From a virus, in the IMG/VR virus record IMGVR_UViG_3300025133_000429, positions 1 through 30,710 of that record: a stretch of 30,710 nt of DNA; one strand, given 5' to 3'. Positions 1 to 7,726 of the stretch are shown here, in pieces. The position numbers were made by a program, and so were the translations under genes. The notes beneath the pieces are model-generated. The model worked only from the letters and a program-made list of their open reading frames with translations, did not search any database and was not told the origin of the DNA. How positions within the stretch are numbered: position 1 is the first letter of the stretch; the number at the start of each line of letters is the position of its first letter.

Positions 1-203
1 TTTTTTTTTTTTTTTTATAATATATTATTTATATATTATTTAAATATATTATTTATATATTATTTCTTTTTTTTTCTTTATAATATATTATTTATATATT
101 ATTTAAATATATTATTTATATATTATTTATTTATTATTTATATATTATTTATTTATTTTTTATTTATTATTTATATATTATTTATATATTATTTATATAT
201 TAT
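1..203. repeat. A/T-only satellite with a duplicated block
   Basis: This stretch is almost entirely A and T. It opens with a 16-T run, then a block of about 50 bases built from units like ATTTATATATT. After a second T-rich spacer (around 66-82) the block recurs nearly unchanged from about 83, and then decays into further ATTTATATATT and ATTT units up to about 203. No reading frame is present. It lies behind the 3' end of the tape-measure gene. It could be a DNA-unwinding element, a recombination hot spot, or a region whose exact length is uncertain because of sequencing or assembly. Confidence 0.85.
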
Positions 204-235
204 TAAGTAAAGTTTTACAAAAATACGTTTTTTTT

Positions 236-260
236 TTACAAAATCAATGTTTTTTTGTAA
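236..260. other. Hairpin downstream of the tape-measure gene
   Basis: TTACAAAA (236-243) is complementary to TTTTGTAA (253-260) with a 9-base loop. It lies 17 bases past the stop of the minus-strand tape-measure gene, behind a T-run in the coding sense. It may help end transcription or protect the 3' end. There is no clean U-run after the stem, so a classical intrinsic terminator is not certain. Confidence 0.35.
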
Positions 261-276
261 TTTATTAAAAAAAAAA

Positions 277-2718
277 TTAAAAACTAGGGTTTGGATTGGG
301 TTTTCCCCCACTAAATACGTTGGCAGTTGCCTCTTTTACCTTAAGATTAAGTGATTTTACAAATCTATCATTATTTATCAATTCATTTGCTGTATTTTCA
401 GACAAACCAATAAATTCAAATGTCATCTTAATTGGTTTATGTTCATGTGTTACAGTCATCTTATCTGAACCACCAGCTATAGCTTTAGCCATATCTTTAT
501 TCCCACCAGCATTTGTTCCAGCAACCAATGTATCATTACCAATAGTTAAAAATTTATCTTTTGGATTAAATTTAACAATACCATCATTTATTTGTTTTAT
601 ATTTCTTGATTTAACTATTGCATCATTAGCAAAAAATTCATCATAAACACCTTTACCAGCACCAAGAGCCCCTCCAATCGCCATCCCCCATGGGCCCAAA
701 AGTGAACCATAAGCCGCATATTCTGCGGCTTTAGCCGCAACACCAACTCCTTTACCTAAATTACCTTCTGAACCACCAAGGGTTTCTGGTATATAATTTC
801 TACCAAAGTTTGCCGCCAAAGCAATGCCGCCAGCCTTAAGCCCTTTTACCATCATTTTTTCATTAATTAGACTACCACTTTTAATTGCACCCCACAAACC
901 TTTTACTATCCCTCCTGGTCCACCCATAGCAAGATTAGCGGCAGCACCAAATGCAGCACCATTTAACGCCCATAGAGCCGCAGAACCACCTATGAGTAGC
1001 GCAAGGCTACCCCCTGGCCCCAAAGTTTTATAAATGGATACAACCCAATCCTTTCCCCATTTAATCCACCCCCACATATCTTTGCCAAATTGTTTAATGG
1101 TTGGTATGCTATCAATAGCCCATTTACCAAAGTCTTTTGCTACTTCAACAAGTTTAAAAGTCCAGTCTGTTATTCTTTTTGTGACACCATCTTTATTTAA
1201 TGTATCTACAAATGCTTGTAATGGTTTACCTAAAGCTTCTTTAAGTGCAATAGCAACTGGTAATAACATTTGTTGCAACATACTATATAAATCTTCAAGC
1301 GTATCCGTATATGTTCTATTATCTTCAGCCCTTTGTTTTAATGTTGCTTTTTGATTTATTAATGATTTTCTATTTTCCAGACTTAAATTTTTAACTAATT
1401 CATCATGCCCATCAACATTTATCATCCATTGCCCTTTTTTCATTACAGCTAAACTAGTTATAAGTTCTTTATCATCATCATCAAAATCAAGTGGCACTAT
1501 AGAACCAATAGCATCAATTCTTTTTTGTGCCACAGCCATTTCTTGAAGCTTATCAACACTAATACCAGTCATATTTGCAATCTCTCTCATTCTGTCTCTT
1601 GCAAGCCCTCCCTTTACTTCAAATGCACCACTTTCTGCGTTAAATTCAACAAATTCCGCAGAAGCCTTTCCAATATCCTTAGCAAATCCCTCAAAATCAT
1701 TTCTAGCCTTAAACATTAATTGCATAGGGTCAGCAATCTTTGAAAAATTACCACCCATGGTTTTAAGTTGTGCCGCCAATTCTATTGCCCCCTCTGGTCT
1801 AAATACCTTATCAGCCACACCAGCAATACCATCCATATCCAATTTCAGCTTAACGGCAGAATTAGCCATTTTAGCCAATGATTTAACACCACCCTTGAAA
1901 TTATACCTCTGAGACATTTGAAGTGTTTTTTGGAGTGTTTTAACGGCTTTCCCACCACTTACTCCCATCTCCGCAGCGATGTTCATTGTATCTGCAACCA
2001 TATCTCTGCTGGCTTCTGCTCCTACACCAAAATTATCCATAGCTACGGCCATCTCAACAGCAAATTGTTCCCCCAATCCAGTCCCAGCTGCCATTTGAGC
2101 CATCGCAATAGCCCCGTCTTCCGTTAATATTGTTGCTCTACCTATCCCATCACTATAACCACCTTGTATCTTAGCAAGCTGCTTTAAGTTAACCCCCATC
2201 ATTGTTGTTGAATGGGCAGCGTTAGATAAATTCTTCGCAAAACCAGTGTATTTGTTACTACTAACACCAATAGTTCTTGCAGCATTTCTGAGTTCTTTGT
2301 CCATCTCAAAAACACCCCATTTCTTAAGGTTATCCCATCCCCATTTCTTAAGTAAACCCTTACCAGACCTAAGTACCGCTATAGTTCTGCTACTTGTTTT
2401 TAGTATTTCTTTACTCTTTTTTAGGCTTTTTTCTTGTTCTTTACGATATTTTATTGCTGCCGCTAAACCAACTTTTGCGTTTTTTAATTGTTCTTTACCT
2501 TCATCAGTACCATCCTTCTCAAGTTCATTAATCTTTTTTATATACTTTGCTTCTTCTTTTTTAGAGTTAGCAATATCTTTATTAATTAATCTTATTTCCT
2601 TAGCAAGTTCTAACCTAGCCTTAACACTAGTTTCAGCTTTTTTAATTAGGTTAAGCTCTTCTTGTCTTAATCTACCTAATTCTCTTAAATTTTCATTTCT
2701 ATCTTTATCGTCAGCCAT
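277..2718 (-). CDS. Tape-measure-like tail protein
   Basis: An 813-residue protein. Residues 1-125 are charged and strongly helical (predicted coiled coil), the middle is helical and alanine/methionine-rich, and two glycine/alanine-rich hydrophobic stretches lie at roughly 570-610 and 655-700. This layout (coiled coil plus hydrophobic segments in a long helical protein) is typical of phage tape-measure proteins, which set tail length and are ejected into the host envelope. Its place soon after the gp26-like chaperone pair with a frameshift signal is the classic position of a tape-measure gene. It starts 4 bases after the stop of the upstream 507-aa gene, so the two are probably co-translated. 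T4 gp29 (590 aa) would be the counterpart. No sequence identity to gp29 can be shown by eye; another large baseplate-associated protein is possible. Confidence 0.62.
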   Translation of the reverse strand: MADDKDRNENLRELGRLRQEELNLIKKAETSVKARLELAKEIRLINKDIANSKKEEAKYIKKINELEKDGTDEGKEQLKNAKVGLAAAIKYRKEQEKSLKKSKEILKTSSRTIAVLRSGKGLLKKWGWDNLKKWGVFEMDKELRNAARTIGVSSNKYTGFAKNLSNAAHSTTMMGVNLKQLAKIQGGYSDGIGRATILTEDGAIAMAQMAAGTGLGEQFAVEMAVAMDNFGVGAEASRDMVADTMNIAAEMGVSGGKAVKTLQKTLQMSQRYNFKGGVKSLAKMANSAVKLKLDMDGIAGVADKVFRPEGAIELAAQLKTMGGNFSKIADPMQLMFKARNDFEGFAKDIGKASAEFVEFNAESGAFEVKGGLARDRMREIANMTGISVDKLQEMAVAQKRIDAIGSIVPLDFDDDDKELITSLAVMKKGQWMINVDGHDELVKNLSLENRKSLINQKATLKQRAEDNRTYTDTLEDLYSMLQQMLLPVAIALKEALGKPLQAFVDTLNKDGVTKRITDWTFKLVEVAKDFGKWAIDSIPTIKQFGKDMWGWIKWGKDWVVSIYKTLGPGGSLALLIGGSAALWALNGAAFGAAANLAMGGPGGIVKGLWGAIKSGSLINEKMMVKGLKAGGIALAANFGRNYIPETLGGSEGNLGKGVGVAAKAAEYAAYGSLLGPWGMAIGGALGAGKGVYDEFFANDAIVKSRNIKQINDGIVKFNPKDKFLTIGNDTLVAGTNAGGNKDMAKAIAGGSDKMTVTHEHKPIKMTFEFIGLSENTANELINNDRFVKSLNLKVKEATANVFSGGKPNPNPSF

Positions 2719-2722
2719 TTAT

Positions 2723-4246
2723 TTATTTCTTTTTACCATAATCAATTATCTTTAATGTAGAATTAATAATTTTTCTTTTTTCATTGGTCTTTTCTTTACG
2801 TTCCAATATTTCAACCCTATATAAATTATCTTCAATTTTTTTTCCAATTAAAAATTTGTACTTAGCATTATTACCATTAATATCATATGAATCATTATTT
2901 ATATTACTCCATAATTTTATTTTACTATCTTTAGAAATATTTAATTTACCAACCTTTAATTTAAAATTTTCATATATTGTAATTAAATCATTCAACTGTG
3001 TTAATTGACCTGTTATTATCTTACCAGTTTCAAATTCTTTACCAGGATAATCTCCCGTATCTTTTTTTGATTTAATATCTGTTTTAAATTTTCTAATTGC
3101 ATCTTCAGCTGCTTTAAGACCCTTACCCCTATAGTTACCTAAAAATCTAACAAAAGGTCCAGGTTGTTTAAGTACAATATTTTTAATAAATTCATCATTT
3201 TTAATATATTCTCTAAATTCTTCATCCGACATATCTTCATCTTCTTCATCCGACATATCTTCATCTTCTTCATCTTCAGAATCTTTTGGTTTTGATATCT
3301 TATTAATTCCATATACATTATTTAATGGGAATTTTTTAGCCTCTGGACTACCATCTATCTTTTCATACATTACTGAAATTGGGACATCAAATTTAACATT
3401 TAATTCATCACCTTCCTCTTCTTTTAATGATTCTTTCTTTTCAAAATTGGTTATATCATTAATGTCGAAAGTAATATAATAAGAATAGACCGTATTTATT
3501 TTTTTTATAAACTCTCTAATTGGTGCAATGAACTCTTCAGCCTTACCTTTATATTTTTTTATCACACTATCAACATCATCAAAATCAATAGAAACCTTTG
3601 ACCCCTCTTTTTGATAAATGTTGAAATCAATAGTAGAACCATCACTAAATTTTATCTTATACCATTGATTTTCTTTTAAATGATTATTAATGTCTGTTTT
3701 AAATTTTTTAACAATATCAACCTTCATATTATCACCCTTAACATCTAAGTTACCGTCATCTTCTGTTTCTGGGTTTTTATAAACATTAATAACATCATCC
3801 AACGTACATTTATATTCATCGGCCTTATCCTTTAATATTTCTGGTTCTTTTAAAAGATTAAAGGTATATGGTTTCCATATGGTTTTATCAGAAACACTAT
3901 TTTTAAATTTTTTGATATCATTAACATGTTTTACATGTACCTTAAGTGTCTTTATTTTTAAATTTTCCTCAGAATAATCTATTAATTTATATATATAATT
4001 TTTATCAATAGCGTTGTTACAATCAATCATGAAAATTTGATTTGAAAATCCATTAACTATTTTTAATATTTGTTCAGTACCACTTTTAAGTGTAACCTTA
4101 AGCATATCACCACCAACCAAATTATTCTTAAGTTCAATTTCAGATAACAATTTATTATATTGGCTTTCAGTTATAACCAATTTTCTTTTTTTAGAGTTAA
4201 ATATTCTATTATATTGAGACTCCGTTAATATTAATTTTTGTTTCAT
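2723..4246 (-). CDS. Hypothetical virion protein with doubled LTESQ N-terminus
   Basis: A 507-residue acidic protein of unknown function. The N-terminus carries the same motif twice, ILTESQYNRIF and VITESQYNKLL, followed by LLSE. These look like [IL]xE sites of the type cut by T4-like prohead proteases. Around residues 326-343 a 24-base tandem repeat encodes two copies of EDEDMSDE. The rest is lysine/aspartate-rich with beta-prone segments. It lies between the chaperone pair and the tape-measure gene, 4 bases before the latter, so a tail or internal-virion role is likely but unproven. It has its own leader: a terminator, an ATATTTATT box and a hairpin lie just upstream. Confidence 0.6.
   Translation of the reverse strand: MKQKLILTESQYNRIFNSKKRKLVITESQYNKLLSEIELKNNLVGGDMLKVTLKSGTEQILKIVNGFSNQIFMIDCNNAIDKNYIYKLIDYSEENLKIKTLKVHVKHVNDIKKFKNSVSDKTIWKPYTFNLLKEPEILKDKADEYKCTLDDVINVYKNPETEDDGNLDVKGDNMKVDIVKKFKTDINNHLKENQWYKIKFSDGSTIDFNIYQKEGSKVSIDFDDVDSVIKKYKGKAEEFIAPIREFIKKINTVYSYYITFDINDITNFEKKESLKEEEGDELNVKFDVPISVMYEKIDGSPEAKKFPLNNVYGINKISKPKDSEDEEDEDMSDEEDEDMSDEEFREYIKNDEFIKNIVLKQPGPFVRFLGNYRGKGLKAAEDAIRKFKTDIKSKKDTGDYPGKEFETGKIITGQLTQLNDLITIYENFKLKVGKLNISKDSKIKLWSNINNDSYDINGNNAKYKFLIGKKIEDNLYRVEILERKEKTNEKRKIINSTLKIIDYGKKK
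3227..3274 (-). repeat. 24-bp tandem repeat encoding EDEDMSDE
   Basis: Two adjacent, nearly identical 24-bp units (catccgacatatcttcatct plus four bases on the plus strand) inside the 507-aa gene. They code for a duplicated acidic octapeptide. Such in-frame repeats can change copy number by slippage without breaking the reading frame. Confidence 0.75.
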
Positions 4247-4253
4247 AGTTTTA

Positions 4254-4279
4254 ATTATTTTAATTGGTGCGAACCAACT
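4254..4279 (-). promoter_or_regulatory. Leader hairpin upstream of the 507-aa gene
   Basis: In the coding sense, TTGGT TCGC ACCAA forms a 5-bp stem with a tetraloop, extended outward by four further pairs including one G-U (TTAG/TTAA). It sits between the ATATTTATT box at 4285-4292 and the start codon at 4246, so it would be in the 5' end of the message. It may stabilise the mRNA or affect initiation. Confidence 0.5.
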
Positions 4280-4284
4280 AATTA

Positions 4285-4292
4285 ATAAATAT
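4285..4292 (-). promoter_or_regulatory. ATATTTATT box, candidate late promoter element
   Basis: ATATTTATT in the coding sense, 39 bases upstream of the 507-aa gene and directly after the terminator of the preceding gene. The order terminator, box, leader hairpin, start codon fits a transcription restart. The same box recurs upstream of many structural genes in this window. Confidence 0.45.
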
Positions 4293-4296
4293 CTAG

Positions 4297-4332
4297 TAAA
4301 AACAAAAATACCCAGCTAAATTAGCTAGGTAT
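4297..4332 (-). terminator. Rho-independent terminator of the chaperone operon
   Basis: In the coding sense a stem of ATACC and AGCTA pairs, interrupted by one mismatch, closes over a short AT loop (4308-4332) and is followed by TTTTTGTTTTT. The stop codon of the 64-codon frame is inside the 5' arm. Stem plus U-run is the canonical intrinsic terminator. Confidence 0.75.
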
Positions 4333-4515
4333 CTCTCCACTCTTCATTTTTGATTTTAAGGTTTGTCCCGTTATCGTTTTTGACCTTGACCCTTTGGCAC
4401 CCCTATGCTTTGTTTCCTCAGCCTGTTCATTTTTTTTCTTATGTTCATTTATTAATGTTGATAAGAAAAATTTCCTCTCATATGTCGGGGTTGATAATAC
4501 ATCTTGATAGGTCAT
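4321..4515 (-). CDS. Tail assembly chaperone, downstream frame
   Basis: The ATG-initiated frame gives 64 residues starting MTYQDVLSTPTYERKFFLST, with a lysine-rich C-terminus. The same frame is open upstream through 4562 to a stop at 4615-4617, so it overlaps the end of the gp26-like gene by 53 bases. Read across a T7 run, it would extend the gp26-like protein with residues GLTQTYKKSLLEEIYICVKH before this ATG. Short downstream frames with a YxDVxxxPxxxRxFFL-like motif, made as a frameshift extension of the preceding gene, are typical of tail assembly chaperones encoded before tape-measure genes. Independent initiation at 4515 cannot be excluded. It is followed by a terminator overlapping its stop codon. 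Confidence 0.7.
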   Translation of the reverse strand: MTYQDVLSTPTYERKFFLSTLINEHKKKNEQAEETKHRGAKGSRSKTITGQTLKSKMKSGEIPS

Positions 4516-4561
4516 CCCAATATGTTTAACACATATATAAATTTCTTCAAGTAACGATTTC

Positions 4562-5677
4562 TTATATGTTTGCGTTAGGCCAAAAAAACTTTGTTGTAAG
4601 GGGAAGAAAGGTGTTTATGGACCCACCCCCAGGAGTCCTAACGGTGATATTCATATCAACGCCACAATCAATACTTGATATATACTCTCTTAATTTTTGT
4701 GTATCCATAACTCTCATATTATTAACGAAGTTATTTATGAAATTTCTATCTCTATTTCCATTAACCTCAACCAATTGATTTTGTAGGATAAGTGTTTGCT
4801 CTTGATTAATTAAATTATCCTTATCTGCCAACACTATTTTCTCAAGCCTATCAATATCACCTACTGTAAGTAATTTAAACCTTAAATTTGCTTTTGACAA
4901 TGGTAATATAAAACTAAATAACCCATCCGAATCTGGTTCAATATTAAGCTTTATTGTGTTTAATTTACTTAAATCAATTTCAGTCTCAAATGGTTCATCG
5001 GTACTTTCATCATATATCTGAACTGGGTACATTTCACCATAACCAGTGGCTCTAAGCCAAATCATAATTGCATTCCTATCTCCAGGTAGCAAATCCTTAT
5101 ATCTTATATTTGATTCAAGTAGTTTTCTATTTATGAGAATCTCCAAAAAGTCACCACTTTCGACTAAGTTTGGTGATGTAAGTATATTCTCATCAGCTGT
5201 GGTTAAATACGCAACCTTAACGGTACTTTTTCTTCCTGGATATAATTTACCTTCAGAAGGTAATGGCAACACATCAAATGGTTGATTCATTTGTGGTTGA
5301 CTAATATATTCTATTGTTTGGGTATTGTTATTTTGGAAACCATCATCTCCCCCACCATAATTATTATTTGTTGGGTAAATTGGTGGTGTATGATTATTAT
5401 CCCAAGCATGAATTTGCTTTTCTTTCATCTTTTCTTCTCTGGTTTTTTCAGTTTGATTGTAAATTTCTTGATTTTTATTCAATTGTTCATTTCTCAATTT
5501 CAATTGTTCTTCAGTCCTTTTTTTCATTTCAGCGGCTGCTTTGGCTTCAGATTCTGAAATAGGTTGATTTGTGATATTATTCTCCTCCTTAAACTGATTA
5601 TTAATTTGTTCACCAGTTTCATTGGCTTGATTAATTTGTTCCTGTGTTGGGAACACATTTGGCTTTTTATTACTCAT
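4562..5677 (-). CDS. gp26-like baseplate hub / tail assembly chaperone
   Basis: A 371-residue protein. Residues 1-110 are a Q/N/E-rich, low-complexity helical tail. The conserved part starts near residue 135 with LPLPSEGKLYPG, followed by TTADENILTSPNLVESGD and a run ending in LPLTTKFFWPNANI. The PSxGxxYP and EDxLTSPNL-type motifs match the T4 gp26 family (Pfam T4_baseplate), which acts in tail or baseplate assembly. The extended low-complexity N-terminus is unusual compared with the roughly 208-residue T4 protein. The last six codons follow a T7 run where a +1 or -2 shift would enter the downstream chaperone frame. The leader contains a TTG-N19-TATATTTG promoter and a partial copy of the leader RNA motif found before the sheath gene. 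Confidence 0.75.
   Translation of the reverse strand: MSNKKPNVFPTQEQINQANETGEQINNQFKEENNITNQPISESEAKAAAEMKKRTEEQLKLRNEQLNKNQEIYNQTEKTREEKMKEKQIHAWDNNHTPPIYPTNNNYGGGDDGFQNNNTQTIEYISQPQMNQPFDVLPLPSEGKLYPGRKSTVKVAYLTTADENILTSPNLVESGDFLEILINRKLLESNIRYKDLLPGDRNAIMIWLRATGYGEMYPVQIYDESTDEPFETEIDLSKLNTIKLNIEPDSDGLFSFILPLSKANLRFKLLTVGDIDRLEKIVLADKDNLINQEQTLILQNQLVEVNGNRDRNFINNFVNNMRVMDTQKLREYISSIDCGVDMNITVRTPGGGSINTFLPLTTKFFWPNANI
4582..4588 (-). other. T7 slippery run for programmed frameshift
   Basis: Coding sense AAG TTT TTT TGG. The zero frame ends six codons later at 4562-4564. Skipping one T (+1) or slipping back two (-2) continues into the open downstream frame. The overlap of the two open frames spans only 4562-4614, and this homopolymer lies inside it. 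A -1 shift would stop at once (TTG GCC TAA), so +1 or -2 is required; -2 is known from phage Mu. Confidence 0.6.
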
Positions 5678-5694
5678 AATTATTTTATTTAGTT

Positions 5695-5728
5695 GTTCAG
5701 TCCTTCTTATATTATATAATTGGTCATT
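5695..5728 (-). ncRNA. Partial leader RNA motif before gp26-like gene
   Basis: In the coding sense: CCAA, a TTATA-TAA-TATAA hairpin, then GAAGGACTGAAC, ending 17 bases before the start codon. This is the 3' half (P2 hairpin and CTGAAC) of the motif found complete at 9002-9094 and upstream of the sheath gene. No GTTCAG hexaloop is present upstream, so the pseudoknot partner is missing. An alternative hairpin TTGGT/ACCAA can form instead. Confidence 0.55.
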
Positions 5729-5735
5729 TAGTTAC

Positions 5736-5765
5736 CAAATATAATATAAACAATAAATATCACAA
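5736..5765 (-). promoter_or_regulatory. Host-like promoter of the gp26-like gene
   Basis: In the coding sense TTG (5765-5763), a 19-base spacer and TATATTTG (5743-5736). This matches the Bacteroidota housekeeping promoter (TTG or TTTG, then TAnnTTTG). The spacer also contains an ATATTTATT box (5753-5760), so two promoter types may overlap here. Confidence 0.5.
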
Positions 5766-5787
5766 GTAAAGTTTTATGTACACCCTA

Positions 5788-5853
5788 TTAACAATTGCAG
5801 CAATCACAATTACAAGAAGAATTGCAGTTACATACTTCACAATTACATTTCAT
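5788..5853 (-). CDS. Cysteine-rich metallothionein-like microprotein
   Basis: ATG to TAA gives 21 residues: MKCNCEVCNC followed by NSSCNCDCCNC. Nine of 21 residues are cysteine, in CxC, CxxC and CC arrangements typical of metallothioneins, which bind Zn, Cu or Cd through thiolates. No other residue type suggests an enzyme. It lies 30 bases downstream of the 134-aa gene on the same strand and upstream of the gp26-like promoter, so it may be the last cistron of that operon. The start follows an A/T-rich stretch typical of starts in this window. It is below the length cut-off of common gene finders. Chance is unlikely given the cysteine density, but expression is not shown. Confidence 0.6.
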   Translation of the reverse strand: MKCNCEVCNCNSSCNCDCCNC

Positions 5854-5883
5854 TTGATTTAAGTTTAATTTTAGTTGTTATTA

Positions 5884-6288
5884 TTATATAAATTGACCTA
5901 CAGTTACAAAATCAGTATTATGAAGATTATCGTAATAACCACCAGATGTTGGATGACTTTTTTTAAAGTAAAGACCTATTGTATAGGGTTCAAAATAATC
6001 ATTCATTTTTTCTATAGTGGCTTCATTATCATTTCTGTTTAATACTTTATTCCATACATTAAGTGGTATATCAAATAGGGTTTCTAAATCTCCCCATTCT
6101 GGCGTTTTATATTTATTAAATTCTTCTATATTAAATAAAAAATCTTGAAATTCCCATGGACCAGCAAGCAAGGCTTTTTTAAAGTCAGACCCATCCCCTT
6201 CAGTAATCAGTCCTTTATTATTTAGATATCTTTGTTCTGATAACAAATTAACCTTTTGCATGTTTAATTTTCTGTCTATTCTTCTCAT
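5884..6288 (-). CDS. Hypothetical protein with class B virion-type N-terminus
   Basis: A 134-residue protein not recognised by family. Its first 31 residues (MRRIDRKLNMQKVNLLSEQR, then a segment ending GLITEG) match the start of the 213-aa protein at 9219-9860, while the remainders differ. The leader is basic and contains two [IL]xE motifs (LLSE and LITE), compatible with cleavage by a T4-type prohead protease. The remainder is aromatic-rich and has no recognisable motif. It follows the leucine-rich repeat gene by one base, so the two are probably co-translated. Confidence 0.6.
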   Translation of the reverse strand: MRRIDRKLNMQKVNLLSEQRYLNNKGLITEGDGSDFKKALLAGPWEFQDFLFNIEEFNKYKTPEWGDLETLFDIPLNVWNKVLNRNDNEATIEKMNDYFEPYTIGLYFKKSHPTSGGYYDNLHNTDFVTVGQFI

Positions 6289-6289
6289 A

Positions 6290-7726
6290 TTAATTTATAA
6301 TTTTGGTACCCTTAAGTTTATCCCTAAGATATTTTATTTCATTCTTATGAACGTTTGTGTCTTTTAATCCTAACCATTGTATATTTGGTAATGCAATTAA
6401 ATTATCCATTCCACTACGCCCAACAGGACAACTAGTTAAACTTAAATGTTCAAGATTTTTAAGTGTTTTTAATGTGTGTGGTATATCTTCAATAGAACAA
6501 TTATTACCATTACCTAACTCTAATCTTTTTAACTTAGGTAACTCTTCAATAGAATACATTTGTTGTAAATTATCAACACGTAAATATTCAAGATTTTTAA
6601 GACCCATAATTGTGTTAGGTAAATTTATTCTTTCATTTTTAGATTGTATGGTTAATTTAACAAGGCTAGTTAATTTATTAATACTTTTAGGTATATTAAC
6701 ACTAATTTTTGAAATTATATCAAGTTCAGTTAAATTATCCACGTATGCTAATAATTCTAAATTTAGTCCCAAATTTTCTGAATCATCAAGTTTAATACGT
6801 ACACCACTGCCTCCCCTATTCGCCTTAAATAATTCATTTATAAAATCTTTTATATTTACTTTACCAGAAACAACTTTATTTATAAAATCTTTATTAAGGT
6901 TACCTTTATTATTTGAGTTAATATCAACCCCTCGCCCTGTAAACTTCCAACCAAGATTTTCTAACAGTTTTTTCTTCTCTTCTTCTATATTTTTTTCTTC
7001 TCTTTCTCCTTTCTCTCTATTACTTTTCTCTTCCTTCTCTTTCTTCTCCTCTTTATCTTGCCACTTTTTATTCTCCTCTCGTTCCTTCCCTAACGCCCTA
7101 TTTCTTTCATCATCATCATACTTTTCTTCCCATTTTTTCATGCTTAATCTTTTTGTGATATCCACATACTCACTTGTTTCTCTTTTGTTAGGTTTCCACG
7201 AATTACTTGACTTCCAACCTATAATGTCAAACATTTTTTTTAAATTAATTAAGTCTGAATATTTTTCTGGTATCATATTCATAAGCCCAACGTCATCGTA
7301 TATATATAATCTTGATTTAGAAATGACAAAATCTAGTAGACCTTCATCTAAATCATCTGGTGCATTACTAAATTTAACCTCTAATCGTGCACTATTTACC
7401 CCAGAGAAATCAGATGGGCGAGAAACGATAATCTTAGTTGTAGTATCTTCATTTCTAGTATTTGATACTAAATTTATTGGTTCAATTGTATCTTCACCCA
7501 ATTCAGAACTATGTTTCCTAATTCTTTCAGCAAATTTAGGGTATTTATCACCAAAAGACCTAGCTAATTTTTCCCAAGTAATTTTACTTATTTCATTTAA
7601 TTCTTGTTCATCAATTCTTTTAATCCTATTAAAAACATTTCTAAAATTATCAACAATTAAATTTTCCTTATTTTTAAGTATTTGTTTTTTTTCAGATTCA
7701 GTTAGTATTCTATTCTTCTTTCTCAT
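6290..7726 (-). CDS. Leucine-rich repeat protein with LTES N-terminus
   Basis: A 478-residue protein in three parts. The N-terminus (RILTESEKKQIL, later RIDEQELNEIS) resembles the candidate processed leaders of other proteins here. Around residues 200-255 lies a highly charged E/K/R coiled-coil stretch. Residues about 320-465 form leucine-rich repeats (LTELDII, LVKLTI, LEYLRVDNL, LKRLELGN, LEHLSL, IQWLGLKD). LRR domains mediate protein-protein binding; the partner is unknown. LRR proteins are uncommon in phages. Its start overlaps the stop of the upstream GIY-YIG gene by 4 bases, and it precedes the 134-aa gene by one base, so all three form one transcription unit. Confidence 0.7.
   Translation of the reverse strand: MRKKNRILTESEKKQILKNKENLIVDNFRNVFNRIKRIDEQELNEISKITWEKLARSFGDKYPKFAERIRKHSSELGEDTIEPINLVSNTRNEDTTTKIIVSRPSDFSGVNSARLEVKFSNAPDDLDEGLLDFVISKSRLYIYDDVGLMNMIPEKYSDLINLKKMFDIIGWKSSNSWKPNKRETSEYVDITKRLSMKKWEEKYDDDERNRALGKEREENKKWQDKEEKKEKEEKSNREKGEREEKNIEEEKKKLLENLGWKFTGRGVDINSNNKGNLNKDFINKVVSGKVNIKDFINELFKANRGGSGVRIKLDDSENLGLNLELLAYVDNLTELDIISKISVNIPKSINKLTSLVKLTIQSKNERINLPNTIMGLKNLEYLRVDNLQQMYSIEELPKLKRLELGNGNNCSIEDIPHTLKTLKNLEHLSLTSCPVGRSGMDNLIALPNIQWLGLKDTNVHKNEIKYLRDKLKGTKIIN

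Noticed and set aside
1-203. CRISPR array
   Set aside because: The repeats are contiguous low-complexity A/T units without unique spacers.
296-2755. Several plus-strand open frames over the tape-measure gene
   Set aside because: They are antisense to a long gene with coherent protein features and have low-complexity, hydrophobic translations.
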